DNA of 64,000 nt, from assembly GCF_937616625.2 (NCBI RefSeq), contig NC_065571.1, positions 22,704,201 through 22,768,200 of the forward strand. Direction: 5' to 3'. Under the pieces are notes generated by a model, which did not search any database, was not told the DNA's origin, and saw nothing but the letters and a program-made list of their open reading frames with translations. Made by a program: the position numbers and the translations under genes. Source of the DNA: Mercurialis annua. Lineage: Eukaryota > Streptophyta > Magnoliopsida > Malpighiales > Euphorbiaceae. Positions 47,501 to 61,166 of the stretch are shown in pieces (positions within the stretch are counted from its first letter, which is position 1; every line of letters begins with the position of its first letter).

Positions 47501-50500
47501 GTTTCACCTTTTTAGCAATTTAAGCCAAATATTTACAAACTTTATGAAACAAATCCAAAGGTTTGACCTACTTAGTGATTTAGGCCAAACATTGACAAAC
47601 TTTACGAAACAAATCCAAAAGTTTCACCTTTTTCAGCGATTTAAGCCAAGCGTTTACAAACGTTATGGAAAAAACGAAACGTTTAAAACGTTACGAAACA
47701 AATCTAAACGTTTCACATTTTTAGCGATTTAAACCAAACATTTACAAATTTATGAAACAAAACCTAGAGGTTCACCTTTTTAACAATTTAAAACAAACGT
47801 TTACAAACATTATAAAACAAATCCAAGCATTTCACCTTTTTAGCAATTTAAGCCAAACATTTATAAACGTTACAAAACAAATCTAAGCGTTTCACCTTTT
47901 TAGCAATTTAAACCAAACGTTTACAAACGTTACGAAACAAATCCAAGCGTTTGACCTTTTTAGCGATTTAAGCCAAACGCTTACAAACGTGCGAAATAAA
48001 TTTAAACGTTTCACCTTTTTAGCTATTTAAGCCAAACATTTACAAAGGTTATGAATCAAATCCAAATGTTTCCCCTTTTTAGCAATTTAAGCCAAATATT
48101 TACAAATGTTACGAAACAAATCGAAGTATTTCACCTTTTTAGCAATTTAAGCCAAACGTTTACAAACGTTACGAAACAAATCCAAGCGTTTCACCTTTTT
48201 AGCAATTTAAACCAAACGTTTACAAACATTATAAAACAAATCGAAACGTTTCACCTTTTTAAACCAAACCTTTACAAACGTTAGGAAACAAAACCAAGTG
48301 TTTCACCTATTCTGTAATTTAAGCCAAACGTTTACAAACGTTACGAAAAAAATCAATTTGTTTACCTTTTTAGCAATTTAAGCCAAACGTTTACAAACGT
48401 TACGAAACAAATCCAAACGTTCCACCTTTTTAGCGATTTAAGCCAAACGTTTACAAACGTTATGAAACAAAACCAAACAATCCACCTTTTTAACAATTTA
48501 AGGCAAACTTTATAAAACAAATCCAAACGTTTCACCTTTTTAGCGATTTAAGCCAAACATTTCACCTTTTTAGCGATTTAAGCCAAACGTTGACAAATGT
48601 TTCGAAACCAAACGTTTACAAACTTTAAGAAACAAATCCAAACATTTCACCTTTTTAGCGATTTAAGCCAAACGTTTACAAACGTTACAAAATTAATCCA
48701 AACGTTTAAAACGTTACAAAACCCTTATTGGGAATTTAAGCCAAACATTTACAAACGTTACGAAACAAATCCAAACGTTTCACCTTTTTAGCGTTAAAAT
48801 AAACGTTTACAAAAGATACGAAACAAATCCAAACGTTTCACCTTTATAGCGATTTAAGCCAAACTTTGACAAATGTTACGAAATAAATCCAAACGTTTCA
48901 CATTTTTAGCGATTTAAGCAAAACGTTTAAAAACGTTACGAAAGAAAACCAAGTGTGTCACCTTTTTAGCAATTTAAGCCCAATGTTTACAAACATTACG
49001 AAGCAATTCCTAGCGTTTCACCTTTTTAGCAATTTAAGCCAAACGTTTACAAACGTTACGACACAAATCCAAGCGTTTCACCTTTTTAGCAATATAAGGC
49101 AAACGTTTACAAATGTTACGAAACAAATCCAAAGATTTTACCGTTTTAGCGATTTAAGCCAAACGTTTACAAACGGTACGAAGCAAGTTCAAACGTTTCA
49201 CCTTTTATTAGCGTTTTAAGTCAAACGTTTACAAACGTTACGAAACTAATCCAAACGTTTCCCCTTTTTGGCGATTTAAGCCAAACGTTTACTAACGTTA
49301 CAAAACAAATCGAAACGTTTCCCCTTTTTAGCGATTTAAGCCAAACATTTGCAAACGTTATGAAACAAATCCAAACGTTTCACCTTTTTAGCTATTTAAG
49401 CCAAAGGTTTACAAAAGTTTCGAAACAAATCCAAACGTTTCGCCTTTTTAGTGATATAACCTAAACGTTTACAAACATTATGAAACAATTCCAAATGTGT
49501 AACCTTTTTAGCGATTTAAGCCAAACATTTAAAAACGTTACGAAACAAATCCAATCGTTTCACCTTTTTAGCGATTTTAGCCACATGTTAACAAACATTA
49601 CGAAACAAAACTAAACGTTTACAAACGTTACGAAACAAATCCAAGCGTTTCACTTTTTTAGCAATTTAAGCCAAACGTTGACAAATGTTACGAAATAAAT
49701 CCAAACGTTTCACATTTTTAGCGATTTAAGCAAAACGTTTAAAAACGTTACGAAAGAAAACCGAGTGTGTCACCTTTTTAGCAATTTAAGCCAAATGTTT
49801 ACAAACATTACGAAGCAAATCCTAGCGTTTCACCTTTTTAGCTATTTAAGCCAAACGTTTACAAACGTTACGAAACAAATCCAAGCGTTTCACCTTATTA
49901 GCAATATAAGCCAAACATTTACAAATGTGACGAAACAAATCTAAACATTTTACCCTTTTAGCGATTTAAGCCAAACGTTTACAAACGGTACGAAGCAAGT
50001 TCAAACGTTTCACCTTTTATTATCGATTTAAGTCAAATGTTTAAAAACGTTACGAAACTAATCCAAACGTTTCCCCTTTTTAGCGATTTAAGCCAAACGT
50101 TTACTAACGTTACAAAACAAATCGAAACGTTTCCCCTTTTTAGCGATTTAAGCCAAACATTTGCATACGTTACGAAACAAATCCAAACGTTTCACCTTTT
50201 TAGCTATTTAAGCCAAAGGCTTACAAAAGTTTCGAAACAAATCCAAACATTTCGCCTTTTTAGTTATTTAACCCAAACGTTTACAAACATTACGAAACAA
50301 TTCCAAACGTTTAACCTTTTTAGGGATTTAAGCCAAACATTTAAAAATGTTACGAAACAAATCCAATCGTTTCACCTTTTTAGCGATTTTAGCCAAATGT
50401 TAACAAACATTACGAAACGAAACTAAACGTTTCCAAACGTTACGAAACAAATCCAAGAGTTTCACTTTTTTAGCGATTTAAGCCAAACGTTGACAAACGT

Positions 50501-53500
50501 TACGAAAAAAATCCAAACGTTTCACATTTTTAGCGATTTAAGCCAAACGTTTACAAATGTTATGAAACAAATCCAAGCATTTCAATTTTTTAGCAATTAA
50601 AGCAAAACGTTTACAAACGTTACAAAACAAATCCAAACGTTACGAAAAAAACAAAACGTTAAGAAACAAATCCAAGAGTTTCACCTTTTTAGCAATTAAA
50701 ACAAAATGTTTACAAATGTTCCGAAACAAATCCAAACGTTTCATGTTTTTGGCGATTTAAGCCAAACGTTTACAAACATTACGAAACAAATCCAAACGTT
50801 GCACCTTTTTAGAAATTTAAGCCAAACAATTACAAAGGTTATGAAACAAATTCAAATATTTCACCTTATTAGCAATTTAAAATAAACGTTTGCAAACGTT
50901 ACGAAACAAATCCAAGCGTTTCACCTTTTTAGCAATATAAGTCAAACGTTTACAAATGTTACGAAACAAATCCAAGCGTTTCACCTTTTTAGCAATTTAA
51001 GCCAAACATTTACAAACTTTACGAAACAAATCCAAGCGTTTCACCTTTTTAGCGATTTAAACCAAACGTTTACAAATGTTACGAAACAAATTAAACCAAG
51101 CGTTTCACATTTTTTTAGCAATTTAAGTCAAACGTTTACAAACGTTACGAAACAATTCAAATTGTTTACGTTTTTAGCAATTTAAGCCAAACGTTACGAA
51201 ACAAATCCAAACGTTCCACCTTTTTAGTGATTTAAGCCAAACGTTTACAAACGTAATGAAACAAAACCAAACAATCCACCTTTTTAACAATTTAAGGCAA
51301 ACTTTACAAAACAAATCCAAACGTCTCACCTTTTTAGCAATTTAAGCCAAACGTTTCACCTTTTTAGCGATTTAAGCCAAACGTTGACAAATGTTTCGAA
51401 ACAAATCCAAACTTTTCTCCTTCTTAGCGATTTAAGCCAAACGTTTACAAACTTTATGAAACAAATCCAAACATTTCCCCTTTTTAGCAATTTAAGCCAA
51501 ATGTTTACAAACGTTTCAAAATTAATCCAAATGTTTAAACGTTACGAAACCCTTATTGGGAATTTAAGCCAAACATTTACAAACGTTACGAAACAAATCC
51601 AAACGTTTAAAATGTTACGAAACAAATCCAAACGTTTCACATTTTTAGCGATTTAAGTGAAACGTTAAAAAACTTTACGAAACAAATTAAACCAAGCGTT
51701 TCACCTTTTTAGCAATTTAAGCCAAACGTTTAAAAACATTACAAAACAAATCCAAGCGATTCTCCTTTTTAGCAATTTAAGAAAAACGTTTATAAACGTT
51801 ACGAAACAAATCCTAGCGTTTCACCTTTTTAGCAATTTAAGCCAAACGTTACGAAACAAATCCAAACGTTTCACCTTTTTAGCGATTTAAGCCAAATGTT
51901 TACAAACGTTACGAAACAAATCCAAACGTTAAACCTTTTTGGCAATATAAGCCAAACATTTACAATTGTTAAGAAACAAATTCAAATATTTCACCTTATT
52001 AGCAATTCAAGCCAAACTTTTGCAAACGTTACGAATCAAATTCAAGCGTTTCACCTTTTTAGCAATATAAGTCAAACGTTTACAAACATTACGAAACAAA
52101 TCCAAGCGTTGCACCTTTTTAGCAATTTAAGCCAAACATTTACAAACTTTATGAAACAAATCCAAATGTTCTCCATTTTTAGCGATTTAAGCGAAACGTT
52201 TACAAACGTTACGAAACAAATTAAACCAAGTGTTTCACCTTTTTAGCCATTTTGAGCCAAATGTTTGCAAACATTACAAAACAAATCCAAACGTTACAAA
52301 CGTTACGAAAAAACCAAACGTTTAAAACGTTACGAAACAAATCCAAACGTTTCTCATTTTTAGTGATTTAAGCCAAACATTTACAAACGTTACAAAACAA
52401 ATCGAAACGTTTCCCCTTTTAGCAATTTAAGCCAAACATTTGCAAACGTTACAGACAAATCCAAACGTTTCACCTTTTTAGCTATTTAAGCCAAACGTTT
52501 ACAAAAGTTTCGAAACAAATCCAAACGTTTCGCCTTTTTAGTGATTTAAGCCAAATGTTTACAAACATTACAAAACAAATCCAAACGTTTAACCTTTTTA
52601 GCAATTTAAGCCAAACATTTAAAAACGTTACGAAAAAAATCCAAACCTTTCACCTTTTTAGTGATTTCAGCGAAATGTTAACAAACATTACGAAATAAAA
52701 CTAAACGTTTACAAACGTTACGAAACAAATCCAAGCGGTTCACCTTTTTAGCAATTTAAGCCAAACATTTACAAATGTTATGATTCAAATCCAAGCATTT
52801 CACTTTTTTTGCAATGAAAGCAAAACGTTTACAAATGTTACAAAACAAATCTAAACGTTACAAAACAAAACAAAACGTATAGAAACATTACGAAACAAAT
52901 CCAAGCGTTTCACGTTTTTAGAAATTTAAGCCAAATGTTTACAAACGTTACGAAACAAATTCAAGAGTTTCACCTTTTTTGCAATTTAAGCAAAACGTTT
53001 ACAAATGTTCCGAAACAAATCCAAATGTTTCACCTTTTTAGAGATTTAAGCCAAACGTTTACAAATGTTACGAAACAAATCCAAACATTGCACCTTTTTA
53101 GCAATTTAAGCCAAACATTTACAAAGGTTAAGAAACAAATTCAAATACTTCACCTTATTAGCAATTTAAGCTAAACGTTTGCAAACGTTACGAAACAAAT
53201 CCAAGCGTTTCACCTTTTTAGCAATATAAGCCAAACATTTACAAACGTTACGAAACAAATTCAAGCGTTTCACCTTTTTAGCAATTTAAGCCAAACATTT
53301 ACAAACTTTATGAAACAAATCCAAATGTTTCACATTTTTAGCGATTTAAGCCAAACGTTTACAAACGTTACGAAACAAATTAAACCAAGCGTTTCACCTT
53401 TTTAGCAATTTAAGCCAAACATTTACAAACATTACAAAACAAATCCAAGCGTTTCTCCTATTTAGCAATTTAAGCAAAACGTTTACAAACCTTATGAAAC

Positions 53501-56500
53501 AAACCCAAACGTTTCACCTTTTTAGCAATTTAAGCCAAATGTTTACAAACGTTGCGAAACAAAACCAAACATTTCACCTTTTTAACAATATAAGGCAAAC
53601 TTTACGAAACAAATCAAAACGTTTCACCTTTTTAGTGATTTAAGCCAAACGTTTCACCTTTTTCGCGATTTAAGCAAAACATTGACAAATGTTTCGAAAC
53701 AAATCCAAACGTTTCGCCTTTTTAGCGATTTAAGCCAAACGTTTACAAACTTTACGAAAAAAATCCAAACGTTGCCCCTTTTTAGCGATTTAAGCCAAAC
53801 GTTTACAAACGTTACGAAATTAATCCAAACATTTAAAACGTTACAAATCCCTTTTTAGGAATTTAACCCAACGTTTACAAACGTTACGAAACATATCCAA
53901 ATATTTCACCTTTTTAGCGAATTAAAACAAACGTATACTAAAGATACGAAACAAATCCAAACGTTTCACCTTTTTAGCGATTTAAGCAGAACGTTTACAA
54001 ACGTTAAGAAATAAATCCAAACGTTTGAAACATTACCAAACAAATTCAAACGTTTCACATTTTTAGAGATTTAAGCCAAACGTTTACAAACGTTACGAAA
54101 CAAAACAAGGCGTTTCACCTTTTTAGCAATATAAGCCCAATGTTTACAAACGTTACCAAGAAAATCCAAGCGTTTTACCTTTTTAGCAATTTACGCCAAA
54201 CGCTTACAAACGTTACGATACAAATCCAAGCGTTTCACTTTTTTAGCAATATAAGCCAAATGTTTAAAAACGTTACGAATAAAATCCAAACATTTCACCT
54301 TTTTTGCGATTTAAGACAAACGTTTACAAACGGTACGAATCAAATTCAAACGTTTCACCTTTTATTAGTGATTTAAGCCAAACGTTTACAAACATTACGA
54401 AACAAATCCAAACGTTACGAAACAAAACCAAACGTTTACAAATTTACGAAACGAATCCAAAGGTTTAACCTTTTTAGCGATTTAAGCCAAACATTTACAA
54501 ACGTTACAAAACAAATCCAAACGTTTCACCTTTTTAGAGATTTAAGCCAAACGTTTACAAACGTTACGAAACAAATACAAATGTTTAACCTTTTTAGCTA
54601 TTCAAGCCAAACGTTTACAAACGTTTCGAAACAAATCTAAACGTTTCGCCTTTTTAGAGAATTAAGCCAAACATTTATAAACGTTACAAAAAAAATCCAA
54701 ACGTTTACCCTTTTTAGAGGTTTAAGCCAAACATTTAAAAACGTTGCGAAACAAATCCAAACGTTTAAAACGAAACAAAACTAAACGTTTAAAAATGTTC
54801 CGAAACAAATCCAAGCGTTTCAAGTTTTTAGCAATTTAAGCATAACGTTTACAGATTTTATGAAACAAATCCAAGCGTTTCACTTTTTTAGCAATTAAAG
54901 CAAAACGTTTACAAAAGTTACGAAACAAATCCAAGTGTTTCACCTTATTAGAAATTTAAGCCAAACGTTTACAAACGGTAGGAAACAAATCCAACGTTTC
55001 ACCTTTTTAGCGATTTAAGCCAAACGTTTACAAACGTTACGAAAGAAATCCAAACATTGCACCTTTTTAGCAATTTAAGTCAAACGTATACAAATATTGC
55101 AAAACTAATCCAAACATTTCGCCATTTTAGCGATTTAAGCGAAACGTTTAAAACGTTACAAAACAAATCCAAATGTCTCACCTTTTTAGCTATTTATGCC
55201 AAACGTTTACAAAAGTTACGAAACAAATCCAAACATTTCATTTTTTTAGCGATTAAAGCCAAACGATTACAAATGTTACGAAACAAATCCAAACGTTTCA
55301 ACTTTTTAGCGATTTAAGCCAAACGTTTAAAAATGTTATGAAAGAAATCCAAAAGTAAACAAACGATACGAAACAAAACCAAACGTTTCCAAACGTTACG
55401 AAACAAATCCAAACGTTTCCCCTTTTTAGCAATTTAAGCCAAACGTTTACAAATCTTACGAAACAAATCCAAGCGTTTCACCTTTTTAGCAATTTAAGCA
55501 AAACGTTTACAAATGTTCCGAAACAAATCCAAGTGTTTCACCTTTTTAGTAATTTAAGCAAAACATTTACAAATATTACGAAACAAATCCAAACGTTTCC
55601 CCATTTTAGCGATTTAAGCCAAACGTTTATAACGTTACGAAACAAATCCAAATGTTTCACCTTTTTAGCGATTTATGCCAAACATTTACAAACTTTACGA
55701 AACAAATCCAAACGTTTCATGTTTTTAGTGATTTAAGCCAAACGTTTACAAACGTTACAAAACAAATCCAAACGTTTCACCTTTTTAGCGATTTAAGCCA
55801 AACGTTTAAAAACGTTACGAAACAAGTTCAAACGTTTCACCTTTTTAGATGATTCAAGCCAAATGTTAACAAACGTTACGAAACAAAACCAAACGTATAC
55901 AATGTTTAGAAAAACTCCAAGCGTTTCACCTTTTTAGCAATTTAAGACAAACGTTTACAAATGTTATGAAACAAATCCAAGCGTTTTACTTTTTTAGCAA
56001 TTAAAGCAAAACGTTTACAAACGTTACGAAACAAATCCGATTGTTTCACCTTTTTAGCAATTTAAGCCAAACGTTTACAAACGTTAAGAAACAAATCCAA
56101 GCGTTTCATCTTTTTAGGAATTTACGCAAAACGTTTACCAATGTTACGAAACAAATCCAAACATTTCATCTTTTTAGCGATTTAAGACAAACGTTTACAA
56201 ACATTACGAAACAAAACAAAACGTTTCACCTTTTTAGCAATTTAAGCCAAATGTTTACAAACATTACGAAACAAATCCTAGCGTTTCACCTTTTTAGCAA
56301 TTTAAGCCAAACGTTTATAAACGTTACGAAACAAATCCTAGCATTTCACCTTTTTAGCAATTTAAGCCAAACGTTACGAAACAAATCCAAACGTTTCACC
56401 TTTTTAGCGATTTAAGCCAAACGTTTACAAACGTTACGAAACAAATCCAAACGTTAAACCTTTTTGGCAATATAAGCCAAACATTTACAATGGTTATGAA

Positions 56501-59500
56501 ACAAATTCAAATATTTCACCTTATTAGCAATTCAAGCCAAACGTTTGCAAACGTTACGAATCAAATTCAAACGTTTCACCTTTTTAGCAATATAAGTAAA
56601 ACGTTTACAAACGTTACGAAACAAAACCAAGAGTTTCACCTTTTTAGCAATTTAAGCCAAATATTTACAAACTTTATGAAACAAATCCAAACGTTTGACC
56701 TACTTAGTGATTTAGGCGAAACATTAACAAACGTTACGAAACAAATCCAAAAATTTCACATTTTTGAGCGATTTAAGCCAAACGTTTACAAACCTTACGA
56801 AAAAACCAAACGTTTAAAACGTTACTAAACAAATCCAGACGTTTCTCATTTTTAGTGATTTAAGCCAAACATTTACAAACGTTACAAAACAAATCGAAAC
56901 GTTTCCCCTTTTAGCGATTTAAGCCAAACATTTGCAAACGTTACGATACAAATCCAAACGTTTCACCTTTTTAGCTATTTAAGCCAAACGTTTACAAAAG
57001 TTTCGAAACAAATCCAAACGTTTCGCCTTTTTAGCGATTTAAGCCAAATGTTTACAAACATTACGAAACAAATCCAAACGTTTAACCTTTTTAGCGATTT
57101 AAGCCAAACATTTAAAAACGTTACGAAAAAATCCAAAAATTTCACCTTTTTAGCGATTTTAGCGAAATGTTAACAAACATTACGAAATAAAACTAAACGT
57201 TTACAAACGTTACGAAACAAATCCAAGCGGTTCACCTTTTTAGCAATTTAAGCCAAACATTTACAAATGTTATGAAACAAATCCAAGCATTTTACTTTTT
57301 TGCAATGAAAGCAAAACGTTTACAAATGTTACAAAACAAATCTAAACGTTACGAAACAAAACAAAACGTTTAGAAACATTACGAAACAAATCCAAGCGTT
57401 TCCCGTTTTTAGAAATTTAAGCCAAATGTTTACAAACGTTACGAAACAAAACCAAACATTGCACGTTTTTAGAAATTTAAGCCAAATGTTTCCCCTTTTT
57501 AGAGATTTAAGCCAAATGTTTACAAATGTTACGAAACAAATCCAAACATTCCACCTTTTTAGCAATTTAAGCCAAACATTTACAAAGGTTAAGAAACAAA
57601 TTCAAATACTTCACCTTATTAGCAATTTAAGCTAAACGTTTGCAAATGTTACGAAACAAATCCAAGCGTTTCACCTTTTTAGCAATATAAGCCAAATATT
57701 TACAAAAGTTACGAAACAAACCCAAGCGTTTCACCTTTTTAGCAATTTAAGCCAAACATTTACAAACTTTCTGAAACAAATCCAAATGTTTCACATTTTT
57801 AGTGATTTAAGCCAAACGTTTACAAACGTTACGAAACAAATTAAACCAAGCGTTTCACCTTTTTAGCAATTTAAGCCAAACATTTACAAACATTACAAAA
57901 CAAATCTAAGCGTTTCTCCTATTTAGCAATTTAAGCCAAACGTTTACAAACCTTACGAAACAAACCCAAACGTTTCACCTTTTTAGCAATTTAAGCCAAA
58001 TGTTTACAAACGTTGCGAAACAAAACCAAACATTTCACCTTTTTAACAATGTAAGGCAAACTTTACGAAACAAATCAAAACGTTTCACCTTTTTAGTGAT
58101 TTAAGCCAAACGTTTCACCTTTTTAGCGATTTAAGCCAAACATTGACAAATGTTTCGAAACAAATCCAAACGTTTCACCTTTTTAGCGATTTAAGCCAAA
58201 CGTTTACAAACTTATAGCGATTTAAGCCAAACGTTTACAAACGTTATGAAATTAATCCAAACGTTTAAAACGTTACAAATCCCTTTTTAGGAATTTAACC
58301 CTACGTTTACAAACGTTACGAAACATATCCAAATATTTCACCTTTTAAGCGAATTAAAACAAACGTTTACTAAAGATACGAAACAAATCCAAACGTTTCA
58401 CCTTTTTAGCGATTTAAGCAGAACGTTTACAAACGTTAAGAAATAAATCCAAACGTTTGAAACATTACCAAACAAATCCAAACGTTTCACATTTTTAGAG
58501 ATTTAAGCCAAACGTTTACAAACGTTACGAAAGAAAACCAAGCTTTTCACCTTTTTAGCAATATAAGCCTAATGTTTACAAACGTTACGAAGAAAATCCA
58601 AGCGTTTTACCTTTTTAGCAATTTACGCCAAACGTTTACAAACGTTACGATACAAATCCAAGCGTTTCACTTTTTTAGCAATATAAGCCAAATGTTTAAA
58701 AACGTTACGAATAAAATCCATACATTTCACCTTTCTTGCGGTTTAAGACAAACGTTTACAAACGGTACGAAGCAAATTCAAACGTTTCACCTTTTATTAG
58801 CGATTTAAGCCAAACGTTTACAAACATTACAAAACAAATCCAAACGTTACGAAACAAAACCAAACGTTTACAAACTTTACGAAACGAATCCAAAGGTTTC
58901 ACCTTTTTAGCGATTTAAGCCAAACATTTACAAACGTTACAAAACCAATCCAAACGTTTCACCTTTTTAGAGATTTAAGCCAAACGTTTACAAACGTTAC
59001 GAAACAAATACAAATGTTTAACCTTTTTAGCTATTTAAGCCAAACGTTTACAAAAGTTTCGAAACAAATCTAAACGTTTTGTCTTTTTAGAGATTTAAGC
59101 CAAACATTGATAAACATTACAAAAAAAATCCAAACGTTTACCCTTTTTAGAGGTTTAAGCAAACATTTAAAAACGTTGTGAAACAAATCCAAACGTTTAA
59201 AACGAAACAAAACTAAACGTTTACAAATGTTCCAAAACAAATCCAAGCGTTTCAAGTTTTTAGCAATTTAAGCATAACGTTTACAAATTTTATGAAACAA
59301 ATCCAAGCGTTTCACTTTTTTAGCAATTAAAGCAAAACGTTTACAAAAGTTACGAAACAAATCCAAGTGTTTCACCTTATTAGAAATTTAAGCCAAACGT
59401 TTACAAACGGCAGGAAACAAATCCAACGTTTCACCTTTTTAGCGATTTAAGCCAAACGTTTACAAACGTTACGAAACAAATCCAAACGTTGCACCTTTTT

Positions 59501-60209
59501 AGCAATTTAAGTCAAACGTATACTAATATTGCGAAACAAATCCAAACATTTCCCCATTTTAGCGATTTAAGCCAAACGTTTAAAACGTTACAAAACAAAT
59601 CCAAATGTCTCACCTTTTTAGCTATTTATGCCAAACATTTACAAAAGTTACGAAACAAATCCAAACATTTCATTTTTTTAGCGATTAAAGCCAAACGTTT
59701 ACAAATGTTACGAAACAAATCCAAACGTTTCAACTTTTTAGCGATTTAAGCCAAACGTTTAAAAATGTTATGAAACAAATCCAAAAGTAAACAAACGATA
59801 CGAAACAAAACCAAACGTTTCCAAACGTTACGAAACAAATCCAAACGTTTCCCCTTTTTAGCAATTTAAGCCAAACGTTTACAAATCTTACGAAACAAAT
59901 CCAAGCGTTTCACCTTTTTAGCAATTTAAGCAAAACGTTTACAAATGTTCCGAAACAAATCCAAGTCTTTCACCTTTTTAGTAATTTAAGCAAAACGTTT
60001 ACAAACATTTCGAAACAAATCCGAGCGTTTCACCTTTTTAGCAATTTAAACCAAACATTTACAAACGTTATGAAACAAATTCAATGTTTTACCTTTTTAG
60101 CGATTTAAGCCGAACGTTTACAAACGATACGAAACAAAACAAATGTTTCACCTTTTTAGGAATTTAAGCCAAACATTTACAAATATTACGAAACAAATCC
60201 AAACGTTTC
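44552..60209 (-). repeat. 60-bp satellite array, reverse orientation
   Basis: About 260 monomers, all reverse-complemented relative to 35254-44351 (CTTTTTAGCGATTTAAGCC, ACAAACGTTACGAAAC), so incidental open frames are now on the plus strand. Long duplications overlie the monomers: 45761 and 46268 recur at 47544 and 48051 (offset 1783); about 48890-49640 recurs with offset near 812; 54140 and 55057 recur at 58572 and 59489 (offset 4432); 46778 resembles 51384 (offset 4606). It ends mid-monomer at 60209, where a retrotransposon LTR begins. Confidence 0.96.
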
Positions 60210-60652
60210 TGTAATACCCCCAAAATATTAAGTTATCTAATTGGACCCCGTGTCCAGTCTAGATTTGCCAGAGTGGCAAAATCGGAAAGTTTTCCGATGA
60301 ATAAGTTTTAGTAGGTCGGTTTTGAAAAGGATTATATGCGAGGAATTTAATAATATAGTTCAAGTCTAAAGTTAGAATTGGAATTAAAAGGAAAATGTTA
60401 GGAAAATTTCAAAATAAAGTACAGGGACCAAAGTGGTAATTTAGCCACTTTGTGTCGAAAATGGAATTTGTAGATTTGACGGGAAAATGTTAATATTAAG
60501 TTTTGTATTATTTATCGGATATAAATAATACGTAAAAGTAATAATTTAAGAATTATCGATTTATTTATGGACTAAATCGTAAGAAAGGAAAGTTTAAAAG
60601 ATAAATAATAACAAACAAAAAGAACAAGGATTAAAGTGGCACTTTAGCCAAG

Positions 60653-60663
60653 ATATATATAAG
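60653..60663 (+). promoter_or_regulatory. TATA-like box in the truncated element LTR
   Basis: TATATATAAG about 440 bp into the LTR, followed by a GA-rich stretch (GAAGGGAAGAGAGAC) like a 5' leader. Position and sequence fit a U3 promoter. Confidence 0.5.
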
Positions 60664-61040
60664 TAAGAAATTGAATCAGAGAAGGGAAGAGAGACTTCCA
60701 GAGAGAACGAGAGTATATCGCCGATTACGTCGTTTCGCCGCCGTTTCGCCGTTCGACGTCCGATTCAAGTGATTCAAGCGGCAATCTCTTCAGAATCGAA
60801 TTCTCTATCGATATCAAACATCGTTTTAAGGTAATAATCTGAGAATTTGGTGGAAAATTCGAATATATAGCCGTTTTGGTTATAATTAGGAATTTAATGA
60901 TTTTGGATCGTTTTTAGCGTTTTTGGAAAAACGAAGTTACGGGTTTTGAAGGAAATGAGGTTTTATACGTGTATGGCGGAAGATAGCATGACGGGAAGCC
61001 CGGAAACGATGTTTCCAGGAGCTGCGCTCAGGTCGCACGT

Positions 61041-61166
61041 GGTGTGCGATCGCACACCCGTGGTGTGCGAACGCACACCAGCGGTGTGCGGACGCACACC
61101 GGTGATGGTGTGCGAACGCACACCCAAGGTGTGCGAACGCACACCCATGGTGTGCGGACGCACACC
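61041..61166. repeat. GGTGTGCGnnCGCACACC palindrome array
   Basis: Six perfect 18-bp palindromes (except the two central bases, AT, AA or GA) at 61041, 61062, 61083, 61107, 61128 and 61149. Spacing is 21, 21, 24, 21 and 21 bp. Degenerate half-copies flank them (GGTCGCACG before, TGTGCGGGCGTGCA after). The plus-strand frame through it repeats VCERTP-like heptads because the spacing is a multiple of 3. Confidence 0.95.

Noticed and set aside
44906..59749. Plus-strand open frames in the right satellite
   Set aside because: Same artefact as in the left arm, seen from the other strand.
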